A stretch of DNA of 64,000 nucleotides from Salminus brasiliensis (taxonomy: Eukaryota; Chordata; Actinopteri; Characiformes; Bryconidae), in contig NC_132881.1 in NCBI RefSeq assembly GCF_030463535.1, positions 48,483,076 through 48,547,075 on the forward strand, written 5' to 3'. Position numbers and translations under genes: made by a program. Shown here in pieces: positions 1 to 11,830 of the stretch. Under the pieces are notes generated by a model. That model saw only the letters and a list, made by a program, of their open reading frames with translations. It was not told where the DNA came from and searched no databases. Numbering within the stretch: position 1 is the first letter of the stretch; every line of letters starts with the position of its first letter.

Positions 1-2586
1 GCAGATAATCAGAGCTCTTCCATACATACACTCTATCCACCATACTCTCATAAAAACATATGATACCATGATAAGAAATTTATCACGATATGATAATATA
101 TTGTCATATTGCCCAGCTGTAGGTTGAAGGGTTAGAAGTTAGGGACGCACCGAATATTCAGCGACCGAATGTTGTTTCCTGCACGAGACCCTGCCGTTCT
201 TAAACTGGGAGAACTGGGTAGAGGGAGGAAGACTCAGTGGCTGCAACTGGGTTAAAATTAAATATCATTTTTTTATAATGTTCTGTAATGTTACATCATT
301 TCCTTCCCTCAGAAATGGGGGTCTGCTGCTGCTATTTTCACTGATACAGGTTTTTGATGCTGCCAAGTTACTGAAGTTTTTATTTACAGTTGGTTTCTTG
401 AGGACTTTGTTTTATATAAAAATGCAGAAATTTTAGAATTCAGAATATTATATTTCACTTTAATTTATTTTTTTATTTATAAAGTTCAAGTCAGAGTTAA
501 AAAAATAATGAAGTTCAGTGTTGTGCATCCACCTGCTGTTATTATTAGTGTGACATTTTTAACATGCAAATCAAGCGGCCATCAGCTGACCCTGACCTCT
601 AAACATCGGCATCGGCTATAGAAAAACCAATATCTCTAAGAGCCCGAAACCGTCGGACAACTTACGAATAAACGAACGCTATAATAAGCTGTAGGTTTCT
701 GATGTTTAATACTTCCATAATTAAAATATTCAAATATTTATAATTCTGTATCATCTCTGTCATGCAAAAACCCTGTATCTCCAGAACAGCAGCTTTACAG
801 GAGGAGGAGAAACCTTCTGGAAGTTCAATGGAAGTGGATGTAATAGATTTTGGATTTGGTTCATTATGGAATTCTGATACAGTGTAAAGAACATCTGCCA
901 AAAGCGGTAAGCAGCAAAATTAGAGATACAAGGGAACGTTAGCATATATAATCAATATAAATGAAATGAATGGCCCTCAACAATACATCAGCAGGGCCAC
1001 CTTTACACACACATTAAAGGGTCCATATTAAACAAAACTGATTGTTCCTTATTTATTTATTTTATTTAAGAGTGTGATTTTTCTAAGAGCCCCCAAATAG
1101 AAATGCTGATTCAGCACAATCCCAGACATCCGGCCTACAGACCTCAATAAACGACCCACCTCAATCTACACTCTCAGAAATGAAGGTGCTACAAAGGGTT
1201 CTTTGAGCGAAGCCCCAGAAGAACCCATGTAAAGGTTCTTCACACACACTGCTTATACAAAAACTATTCTATATGGAACCGAAAATGGTTCTTCTACAGC
1301 GTAGAAGCCAGTGGTCAAAACTAGGGTATTATTAAATTATTATTAATAAGTATTTATATTATAATCAGGGTAAAAATCATTATACTGTTATAGTTAAGGG
1401 TACTGTTTAAATACAGGTATTTACTTTCTTTATTTAACAGAATGAAAGAAGGGCTCGGGCAGCTGTATCTGGTGCTTCTGGGCAGTGCAGCCTGCGGACT
1501 GGACGTGGCCCAGGACTGAAGCTACCCGAGTCTATACTGGAAATCAAACTGCGGCCTGTTGTTTTTGTGAGATGTGCCGCCCATTCTCTCTGAACTTAAA
1601 ATAAGGGCTTCAGCCCAGACGGCTTTTTCAATGAGGCGTCCAATCAGAAATGACCTCATTACATTAACCTGGATTAAAAAGGCTGGAAAAACAGGCAGGT
1701 AATCACTGCTCTGCTGTTCGGTGCTGTAGACCCACTCTAATGTTGTAACTATATGGATATTCACTGAGGAGAGTATGGGAAGAACATGTTCGATACAGGT
1801 CCTTTAACAATTTAAAGCCTGAACCATCAAATAATTGCCAGAAAAAAAATATCGTGAGTGTTTATTTGACCTTATATTCAATTATTTAAAAAAAAAAAAA
1901 AAAAAAACACTTACAAATAAACACCCTGATACCACTGCTACCTGTCTAATGACCATGTTAAAACCTAAACGGACTCTTAACTATCTGCCACTATTAATAT
2001 CACCACTATTAACTATCTGCACCATGATTATTATATTATGATTATGATCAGAGCAGTTAGAGTAGCAGTACAGATTGTTTGGTAACTTTTATCAATAATT
2101 TATCAATAGTTGGTTCCTCCCAAGGTTTCTTCCTCCAGCTCTGAGGAGGTTTTTTCCGTTATTTATTTTTTGTCTCTGTCTTTTACTAATTATTAATTGT
2201 GTAAAGCTGCTTTGTGCCAAAAAGCGCCTTACAAATAAATTTGACTTGACTTAACATTACTTTAATTGTTTAGAATATCTGATGGTATTTTTAAACAGAC
2301 TAAATCATATAAAATACTACATTGTTGAAGGTTAATATTTTTAGGTAATTTCAGACAGAAATCTGTATGTATTTTACTGGTGCCTGCAGTACACAGATAA
2401 TCCACCAGAGGGCACCAGAGACAACGCGTCTTTTTTTTTTTTATGTATGTAATTACTTTCTCTTTACTTAATGATATATTATTGTTTTTACTTCTATATA
2501 TATGTATGTTATTATCTACATTTATCCATGTAATTATTTAATTATCACGCTGAAACGGGCCTGAGATCAACAGGTCTCTCACCCAC
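1..2586. other. pla2g12a intron 1 (partial)
   Basis: No coding exon is recognisable here. It holds a paired-ATATG/GCCCAGC repeat end near 60-120, a teleost repeat with the phrase GGGTTCTTTGAGCGAAGCC at about 1165-1315, a poly(A) run at 1889-1907 and a dispersed repeat at about 1925-2255. The interval 130-1150 shows only AT-rich sequence that I cannot classify. Confidence 0.6.
1925..2255 (+). repeat. Dispersed repeat family C, TTGACTTGACTT-tailed
   Basis: The copy starts near ACCACTGCTACCTGTCTAAT and ends with CTGCTTTGTGCC, then a short AAATAAATTTGACTTGACTT tail. The same order of phrases recurs at 20045-20520, 36110-36565, reversed at 34500-35050, and as a 3' end at 17690-17800. The tail suggests a retroposed LINE or SINE 3' end; the class is not certain. 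Confidence 0.6.
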
Positions 2587-2803
2587 CATCACTGCACTTA
2601 TACTGGCACAGTCCGTCTGAGCCCCCGATCAGGTCCAGAGCATAGTTGAGGTACGTGTCTATCTTATGGATGCCGTTCCTGATGGTTTTTAAAGTTTTCC
2701 TCCAGTCTGGGGTCTCTGGTTCGAACTGGTCCTCGAACCCCCCGGCCCTGGTCAGGAAGCCCAGGGAGAGCAGCAGCAGAGCCGAGGTGGCGCTGCAGGG
2801 CAT
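2587..2803 (-). CDS. pla2g12a: pla2g12a coding exon 1 (group XIIA secreted phospholipase A2), partial gene
   Basis: This exon encodes residues 1-72 plus one base of codon 73. Residues about 1-21 form a signal peptide: a short polar start, then a leucine-rich core (ALLLLLSLGFL). Next comes a segment reading DWRKTLKTIRNGIHKIDTYL and the cysteine motif DGLCQYKCSDG, which is characteristic of group XIIA. The XIIB paralogue differs here, so XIIA is favoured. The family is a secreted, calcium-dependent enzyme hydrolysing the sn-2 ester of phospholipids. Its catalytic CCNQHD region is in later exons, which I did not find in positions 1-2580, so they lie left of the window. The start was set at the ATG at 2803 because the frame upstream opens only with GTG. 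The exon ends in GATG followed by donor GTGGGT. Confidence 0.9.
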
Positions 2804-3100
2804 AGTCCAGCCAGCGGGGCGCCGGCAGCGCTTCCCCGCCACTTTCACTGCTTCACACGGTCAACATTAACACTCGCACCCGGAGTCAACGTCCACCCAC
2901 TAAAACGAGCAGTTCGGGGGATACTGGGGGTTAAACGGCGCAGTAAGCAACAGCAGCGGTCATCTCCAGCAGCCCCCCCCTACTCTCCCAGTCATCCCCT
3001 ATGAGTCACTGAGACTGGAAGTCACATCCGGGTCTTAATCTGTAAATGTAAGAAAATAAAAGCCGTCGGGAAAGCTCCGTGTTTCGCTGCAACCCTCTCT
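2804..3100 (-). promoter_or_regulatory. Putative CpG-rich promoter and 5' UTR of pla2g12a
   Basis: The sequence just upstream of the ATG is clearly richer in CG dinucleotides than the AT-rich flanks (CGGCGC, GCCGGC, CCGTCGGG). No TATA box is obvious. It is called a promoter by position and composition only. Confidence 0.45.
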
Positions 3101-4765
3101 ATAACACAGTTTATATTTTAAAGACCCACATATGCAAATATTTAGCGAATAATGTCTTAATTTTAGTTTTTAAAGAGTTAAAAAACAAAGTGAAAGTGAG
3201 CTCAGTTTGTTTACGTCGCTTTGTCGCCGCCTCTGGACGGCAGGTGTAACTACATTCAATTATACCCGACGTCGCCACAAGGGGGCGGAAATTCACGATT
3301 CTTCACTGCGCCAGTTTTGAAATATTCGCTTCTACGGAGTCTGCCCTCCCCTCTTTTGCTGGAATAGCCTTGAATACCCAAACTACACTTTTGGGAAGGT
3401 TTGATGAGGATTTGATTGCATTTAGCCACATAAGAGATCATCAGTGTGGTCAGGTACTGCCAATCAAGCTCATCCCAAAGGTATTAGATGGCGCTCCATC
3501 ATCACTGTAGTCCACGCGTGGCCTGGACCATGGTGACCTCAGGGTGATATGCTCACAGCTGCCCGAGAGAGTCCCTAATCTATTGGTCAGGGCTTCTCTA
3601 CTGAGATTCTACAGAAGATGTGTCTGTCCAGTCCCAGCTGAATGCCTGTATTAGGAAATGGTGCAGGTAAAGGAGCGGGGTTGGGTTTGAGTTTGTCCCA
3701 CATCTCAGACTAACGAGGGGGAAATATCACCTGGTTACTTTCTACCAGAACATTGTGGGTTTTCATGGTGAGTGGGTCTATTGACAGTTGTGTGTACTAG
3801 CTCCTGTATGTGCTACCACTTTATTTAAGTCTCCCTCTTGGTGGCGTAATAGAGCACTGTTTTGAAGCAGATCAACTTCAGCTCACAGTGAGAGCAAGCC
3901 AGGCTAAAGTACCGCCTCCAAACACGGTGGAGGTAGTTTCATCATCAACAGCTCACAGTGGGAGCTAGCCAGGCTAAAGTACAGCCTCCAAACATGGTGG
4001 AGGTAGTTTCATCATCAACAGCTCACAGTGGGAGCTAGCCAGGCTAAAGTACAGCCTCCAAACACGGTGGAGGTAGTTTCATCATCAACAGCTCACAGTG
4101 GGAGCTAGCCAGGCTAAAGTACAGCCTCCAAACATGGTGGAGGTAGTTTCATCATCAACAGCTCACAGTGGGAGCTAGCCAGGCTAAAGTACAGCCTCCA
4201 AACATGGTGGAGGTAGTTTCATCATCAACAGCTCACAGTGAGAGCTAGCCAGGCTAAAGTACAGCCTCCAAACATGGTGGAGGTAGTTTCATCATCAACA
4301 GCTCACAGTGAGAGCTAGCCAGGCTAAAGTACAGCCTCCAAACATGGTGGAGGTAGTTTCAACAGCAGCTCTACTGGGGAGGGGGGGTGAGGGTGGAATG
4401 TGGTCAGCACACTCCTAATTCAAAACTACCTGTACTTTAGCCTGGCTAGTGCTCAGTGTGCTCCATTACGCCACCAAGAGATTAAAAATAATATAGGAGT
4501 GAATTCTGGGACTTCTACACACATACTGTTATGGTACAGGTATTCAGGGGGAATCTGGAGAAATACCTGTCCCACCGCTGGGGAAACTGGTAGAGGGCGT
4601 TGCCATGGGAACATGCCCAAAAGCCTGTTCTACTGGAAGCAGTTTAACTACAGAATATACCCAGGTGTTAGTTAACCCTACTTGAGCCTTTGCCCCACCA
4701 TCACCTGCTTTACCATAGATCTCTTGATTAACCGAAGCGCTGGTCAGAAACGGTCACTCTTACTC
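2870..4765. other. Intergenic region between pla2g12a and dnajb14
   Basis: Both neighbours are on the minus strand, so this holds the 5' side of pla2g12a and the 3' flank of dnajb14. It contains a degenerate copy of MITE family A near 3395-3615 (phrases TTTGATTGCATT, CTCATCCCAAA and TATTGGTCAGGGCTTCTCTA) and a 70-bp minisatellite within inverted-repeat arms. No exon was recognised. Confidence 0.6.
3881..4365 (+). repeat. 70-bp minisatellite, seven copies
   Basis: Units start with GCTCACAGTG at 3881, 3951, 4021, 4091, 4161, 4231 and 4301. They differ by only a few bases (agagcaagcc/ggagctagcc, acacgg/acatgg). Every unit carries CCTCCAAAC-A(T/C)GGTGGAGG, an imperfect hairpin. The last unit loses the CATCATC segment. 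The array is enclosed by inverted arms (CTTGGTGGCGTAATAGAGCA at about 3838, its near reverse complement at about 4460-4482), so it probably grew inside a foldback element. Confidence 0.9.
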
Positions 4766-5555
4766 AGTAATAATTTAAACTTTATTCAAATGATTAGTCA
4801 AGCAATGAAGAAATATCTCAGTTCTCTAGAGACTTAAATAACTTCAAACATTCAGAATTAAAATGTACAACGACATGAATCAAAATGGTTTCAGAGGTCC
4901 GTCCAGCAGGGTCCTGGCATGCGCTTCTGAGGCCTTCAGGAAAACGCAAGTCTTGCAGCTCGTCCCAGTACCGTTCATCATCATGGAGCTTTGAAGTGTG
5001 GAATAGCGAACGATCTAACAGTGGTTTCTCCGAGTTACTAGTGCTGCTAAGTTTTTTTTTTCCTCTGGGAGAAAGGCTACGTCCCCCTGGATGTCAGAAG
5101 TCTTTAGAAAGTCTTACTTTAAGTTGAGCGTATGTGGAAGAAGCAGCAGGAACGAGGAAGATTTGGGATTGGATTTGTCCACCGTGCAGCCAGAACCAGT
5201 CTGTCCTTCAGGTCACTGTCCGGTGTCCGGTCGCGCTATTCTTCATAGTAGCTCGTTCATCCAGAGAGATAGAAAAGGTGTTGGGAAATCAGCTCTGTTT
5301 CGTTGCTTGATTTTTGCTGAACCGCAGCAAGGCATATAGTCCAAGGAAGGTGTGGAAGGGTTGGAATGGGGGTGGCGTTCAAAGTAAGAGAGCGTTCACA
5401 GTACAGTACATGTTAATTTTTGTTGTGTTTTTTTTTTTAGTACTTTCTTCCTCCTACCATTGTAATTTCTTTCCTTAAAAAAACATTTACATATGACATA
5501 TACATATATATTCTCTCATATATATTTTCTAAGAGAGTCTGTGGAAGCCTGAAGC
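4765..5555 (-). other. dnajb14 3' UTR (approximate end)
   Basis: This is the non-coding stretch downstream of the TGA and contains no further coding exon. A canonical AATAAA on the minus strand at 4786-4781 would place cleavage near 4755-4770, giving a 3' UTR of about 0.8 kb. Other poly(A) sites are possible. Confidence 0.5.
4781..4786 (-). terminator. Candidate poly(A) signal of dnajb14
   Basis: AATAAA on the minus strand, about 770 bp after the stop codon. It was chosen by motif and distance; no transcript evidence is available. Confidence 0.5.
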
Positions 5556-5680
5556 TCATCCGCCACGGAAGAGCTCGTTTAGTCTGTCCAGTTCTTTGCA
5601 GTTGTCCATGGTCATTAGCTCGGCCTTCTTGCGCAGCCTGTCGTCCCTGTACACTTTGGCGGCGTAGAGCAGGTCTGTTT
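5556..5680 (-). CDS. dnajb14: dnajb14 coding exon 8 and stop
   Basis: Encodes residues 339-379 ([18 protein letters not shown] to FRGG) and a TGA at 5558-5556. The acceptor is TTTCTCAG. Confidence 0.96.
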
Positions 5681-8600
5681 CTGAGAAAGAAAAACACACA
5701 GAGCAACAAAATCAGACATTAGTAAGTGGAGTTAAATTACTCTGAGAGGGTCTTTGAACAGTTTTACAACCAAGAGAAAAACAATAAAGCCCATTTTTCT
5801 GAAGACTGTTTGAAATGGGTTTGAATACTGAGAGTTTCTTCTGTCGGCTGCTGTGTTTATGTGATGACTGTAGACAGCTGATGGAGGAGAGAGATGCATA
5901 CAGTCAAATCCTTTTCCCAACATTTGCTGTTGGTTGGGAACGAGCGGTGGGATAAAGTGGATACCACAGGAGCTGAATGTTCTGCATGCCCATACACATA
6001 CAACAAACTGCAAACCTCAATGGAAACAACATCAGCAAATGGTCCAAACACTTGCACTCCATCATGTTCAGATATCCTCAGATATGTTCAGATTTGTCTT
6101 CAAATCTGGACCTTAAATCCAGCTTCCTGTCCTAGACTTTGTAATTCTTGGTGCGTTTGACACTACAGGTTTTCTTTCTCATGAAGTGAATCGGGCTCCT
6201 CAGGGCCCCAGTGTCTTCCCAAAGTCTAATAAGTGTCTGCCATGTCTTACCAGTACTGCCCTTCTCTCCACGTTGAACAGGGAAGGGTCCTGCCCGGTCT
6301 TTGAGTCTCAGCAACAAGATAAAGTCCTTCCCATGGAATTCAGTGGCTGGGTGCCAGGACAGGACCATAACTGAGGAAATGTGCTGCCCTCGGCACACCT
6401 TTACCCCCCACCCTACAGACACAGTGCCTAGCTGGCTGCCAGAACAGAGAAGTGGAAAGACGGCCTGGTGCTTGCTTGTATGTATATATGGGCTGGGACT
6501 CAGTTCTAGATATCAGAACCTCAGTAAAACGCTTAACAAATGTGTAATAAATAAATAAATAAATAAATATATTACACAGCCGCTTTTATTTTATTTATTT
6601 TTTTATTTATATTTTTTTTATCTTTTTATTTATATATATATATAAAAATAAAATAAAAGAGGCTGTGTGCATTGCCATGGTAACGGTTCTGTTAACCAGT
6701 GATGGAGAGCTGTCAGTCACGCGTGTTTATTAGAATATTAAGAGCAGACTGGAGCTTCCAGCTGATTTCTGAGAAGAGTTTTATCATATTTCTGCTTCCT
6801 GATTTCTACTGAAACTTTAATGAACATCCATGTTTAACATTATACAAAACTTCCATATATCAAAATGTGTTCCCAGGGGCTTGAGCGGTTTCTAGATACG
6901 AGGTCCAAATAAATCTTCGTTACAGACAATGCTTTAGCCAGCATCAGCAGCAAGGCAAATCAACCATATTCATCCCACCCTTCACATGAACTTTACTGAA
7001 ATTACAGACTACCGCATGTTAAACGGTCAGAGACACAGAGCTCCACTACAGCAGTTAGTTAATAAACCAATCATGAACTGTGATTGAGTGTGATGTTCCC
7101 CTCTCCTCAGAGAACAGGATGAAACTGTTCATTCACAGAAGCAGGATTCGTTCAGCATGCCTGCACAAACTCTGTGAGGACATGGCCTGTACTTCACCAC
7201 AGCAGGGCAGGGCAGGGAACCCACGTGTGATAGAAGTGGGGAAGCGTGGGGGGGGTGTGAGGAACCTACTCGTCTGTCTTTCCTTCCAGCAGTTGTTGCG
7301 CACATTGGTGACGTAATCATCCTCCACGCTCTTCTCAATCTTCTGCAGTGCGGAGCCCTTGTACTCGGACTTGAAGTCTCTGGTGACGTAGTAATCAACA
7401 TGCAGGTTCTCCGTCTGCCTCTTCACCGTCTGGCCCGTGGACCTGCAACCGCACATCAGAGCTCATTAATAGACGTAGATTAAGGTGCAGCATATCATAT
7501 ATATCATATCATACCTATAAATCATATTGTAGAAAAGATAATGGCAATAATACGCTCTAATGAACTGATGGTGAACATGCGGTTCTGAAGAACCAGGAGC
7601 TTTACCTGCCAAATCAGTCCCTCACCTTTTCTGATGGGAGTCAGAAAGTTGGGGCTGTGCGTTGGCAAGAATCTGGCGATGCGACGTATAATGATAAAGA
7701 GGTGCGCTACGATATACTGCAATACTGTTAGCAATATGATATATACACACACACTACAGAGACAAAAGTATTGGGACACCTGCTCCTTCGGACATCAAGG
7801 GTATTAAAAGAGTTTCTCCTGCTTTTGTTGGAGCAACTGTCTCTACAAAAACATTTGATATTATTTATGATACTACAACCGTCTGCCACTGTGAGCTTTT
7901 CTAAAGCTGATTTTGAAACGATGATTAAACTGTACAGTGCAGAGTAAGGAAATTCCACATACGGTCTGGAATACAGGCTGTAGGGAGGAGTCGACACCAT
8001 CAGCTGGCTGAGAACCGAAACCAGGATCAGTACGACTATCGGCATCAGCTGAATAAACATGGAAAAGCCTCCCTGGGAGAAAGAGAGAGACAGAGAGACA
8101 AACATCAGATTGACATCAACTGATACAGATGTCAAGCTACACACAACACACAAACGAAATGATTTTGCATGATATAGTGTACTTGTTTAATCATCGGTTA
8201 TTAGTAATGCTAGGAGTCATTTTGTTAAGATAATGATCAGCTGAATTTCGAGGCCAGTCAAGACTCAAAACATGAATCATCCAAAGCAAGCTACAAGATC
8301 TATATACTGAACAGACACAAGTGCAGAGCTGAATGACCTGAGCCACCTTGCTTTCATGCAAACTGGTAAAACCAGGATCTCAGCAATTCTGGAGTTTCCA
8401 AAGGCTGCTACCTTAATGATCAATCCATGGTATGTAAGCACACAGTGTATAATCAATGAAGGCTAGTTATTTGCCAAATAATGGAGTAAAAAGTAATCAT
8501 CGTCTTCGACACTGTCTGCACTCTTAAGGCCTTTTCAAATCAGCATTATGAAGGGACCCCATTCGTCCCTCACATGGACTTTCCTCACTGCTGCAGTAAG

Positions 8601-9578
8601 GCAGAAGGTACAGGAGCATCCGTGCTGTTGCTGCACGGCTCGGCACCAGCTTTATCCCAGCAGTCAGACTTTTATACAACAGAGACTGAACTAAACCCCC
8701 ACGACCCATAGCATTTTAACCTGTCTGCATCCTCTCTTATTTATACATTAGTTTTTACATATAGTATCATGTGCGTTGCTGGCTGTCTGTATATAATGTC
8801 ACACAGCATGTTAAATATCTATGCACCTCGTTATTAATCCCTACCTGTTAAAGATCTATGCACCTTAATCATTACCTCTATTTAGAATAGAGTCGTATTT
8901 ACTGTCTTTACTGTACTGTCTTGCACGTTGCACTTGTTTTGTGCCTCTTGAGACAGGTGACAAACCACACATTGGTAAGACCGTTAGTTTTAACAAAGCT
9001 CAAGCCGCTCTCTTATTGGAAATGTCTATTCCACCTTAAAAGCTGTAGCTGTTCCGTTCCAGTACTGTTGCAGAACTGCTGCTCCAGGCCATTCGATAAA
9101 TGTAGATAAGTGTGCACACGCCATGTAATTCTGCCATCATAGGTGGGGATGATTGTAAACTGTATAAATTATTATATTCATTTATTGTCACTTATAATTA
9201 AGACTAATCATCATCATCAAACAAAATGTTTACTTTAAATGATCAGTTTGTGGCTTCTATCTGCTACAAATATTGGAGGCAGTGGTGGCTCAGCAGTTAG
9301 AGCATCGGGCTACTGAGAACTGAGTTGGGGGGGGCATACCTGCCATTGTTGGGCTCTTGAGCAAGCACCTTAACCCTCTCCACATCACTGCCCAGGTGCT
9401 TTGAGCATGCGTGCTCACTGTCACTGTTTGCTTGCTCATCAGTGTGTGTGTTCAATACACTGATGAGATAAAGGCGGAGGCCAAATTCCATCCACTAAAG
9501 GGTAAAAAGGTAAAGGTGCATGTATTTGTCACTGTACAGCGAAATGTGTCCTCCGCATTTAACCCATCTGTGGTAGTG

Positions 9579-9645
<67 letters not shown>

Positions 9646-11789
9646 GAACTAGGGGCAGTGAGTACACACACACCCAGAGCGGTGGGCAGCCAACTCCAGC
9701 GCCCGGGGAGCAGAGAGGGTAAAGGGCCTTGCTCAAGGGCACAACAGTGGCAGCTTACCGAGCCCGGGAATCGAACCCACAACCTAAGGGTGCACACACT
9801 GTTGTCTCGGTCTAATGCTCACACTAGAGATGCAAGCTCTCTGGGCCAGTGTGTTGCCCAGCAGTGAGCCTGGTGTGTAGTTCTGCCTGGTTAGCGCAAC
9901 TCGGATGACGGAACAAGAACCAAACAAAATGAAGAAAAGCCCACGTACATCTCCCCTCTCCTCTCTCTCTCTTCTGGCGTGTTCCGTCTGCTGAGCGTAC
10001 CGAGCGCGGCCATTAGTGAACGTGTGCGTACTCGCTAGGGAGGGGAAGGGAGGGAGAGATATAGATAATGATCAACCTTAATTATCCTTTACTACGGCCT
10101 CGAAGAGCCACAGCAACACAGCTTACAGTTTTACCTCCTCAGACGCCAACTCGGGATGCAACTCCTCAGCTAATTAAGAAATCATTTCTAGAGAGGAATC
10201 AGTCAGAAATTCTTATCTACTACAAAACTCAGCACTAGTCCGTAAAACGGACCTCACTCGAAAGAAATAGGAACAATCAGATTTACACAACTACGCCCCC
10301 TAGCTTCTAATCTGATCAGGGGACATTTGGTGGGTATATGCCTCTATTACCTTTTAGTTACATTATCCCTGCATCTTCGGCGCTAAACTACAAAAATAAA
10401 CGGCCTGTATGTGGGCCAAACTTAATTCCTCGTCCTCAAATGACACAAGTTACATATTACATACTAAATACTAATTAATAGCAGTTATGGATGAATTAGT
10501 GTTATAAAAGCTTTTTTTTTAAAAAAAACAACTCATAATTAAGCCTAAAATAAAGGCCTAAAGAAGTTTAGGATTAGGAAAAAGATTCCAAGGCCATCCT
10601 GTGAATGGCAGCAGTGTAGCTCACCACACTACACTACACTACACTAGAACTTTAACACCAACACTTTAACAGACAAAATATGAATCTAGTAGCTGAATAT
10701 TAAGCATCTGAGAGGTGTCTGAATCAGCACTGGAGAAACAGTTCTGAGGGGAAGACGGCTTTATAACTGCGAAACACAGCAGCGCAGTGCTAATTAGGCC
10801 AGCAGGATCCCAGGACCCCACAGGTAAAGAGCCAGTTCTGATTCCTTAAATACTCCCCTTTTCCCCTGTGAGTGACGCAGCAGAGGAGCATCAGAGCACT
10901 TTCACTGCAGTACATCCACTGTAGCCCTGCAGGCCATCATTCAGATGACATTTTATATGATTTATATATGCTTTAGTACACATGTACCTTCAGTTTACCT
11001 TTCTTTTATCTGTCTAGTTACTTATATTAACTAAAATTTTTAGCTACTGTTTTTTTATTTTTTTATTTCCCCTCTTACATCCATGTATCATAATCTATAT
11101 ATTACGTATCAGCTCAGTTACATTGTACATGAAGGTCAGGGTTTGAATATAGATCGATTAAATTGATTAAATGATGACTTCTGGATGCGACCAGATTAGA
11201 TACATAATTAGGTCAAATTTAATGTAAGCAATGAACTTACACCATATTAAACAAGCCCCACTTAGTGCTTGACATGAGGGAAGCAAACCTCACAAACATG
11301 TGGTGCACTAAAATGCAGAGATGCATTTATATGAGAGGAAACTTATAATAATACTTCAAAGTATGGATTCACTTTTAATCAAAATATTTCTATATACGCC
11401 ATTACTGTGTTAACGCAGTCACATTAGTGTTTTAACGTATTAAAGAAAAGAAATAATCGTTTTATAAAGAATAACTAAATGAAACCGTCGTGAGCTCAGA
11501 CATTTACACCCCTCATAAAGACACAGAGATCCTGTTCTGGTGCACTGACTTACAGGAGGGAAAGCCGCCCCCGAAGAACATGTTAAAGAGATCTTCCGGT
11601 GTGATATCAGCCTCAAAGCCTCGGTGGAAGTCGAAGCCCCCGTGGCCACTGTGTCCTGGACTGCTTGGCTCCTCCCCTCCAGTGAGGTCATATTGCCGCC
11701 GTTTATCTGCATTGCTGAGCACTGCGTACGCGTTGCCGATTTCTGCGGACAACAAACAGGAAGCAAAAACAACTGTCGTCAAAGTAGTT

Positions 11790-11830
<41 letters not shown>

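Larger units (their letters stand above)
8073..9948 (-). other. dnajb14 intron 5
   Basis: 8160-9270 holds no exon or repeat that I can name. 9275-9810 is filled by two SINE copies and a long (CA)n tract. Confidence 0.55.

Noticed and set aside
2579-2848. Longer pla2g12a reading frame beginning at 2848
   Set aside because: The codon at 2848-2846 is GTG, not ATG, and the extra residues are basic and precede a good signal peptide. The ATG at 2803 is the better start.
9411-9797. Frames running through the (CA)n at 9.6 kb
   Set aside because: Simple repeat and SINE sequence only.
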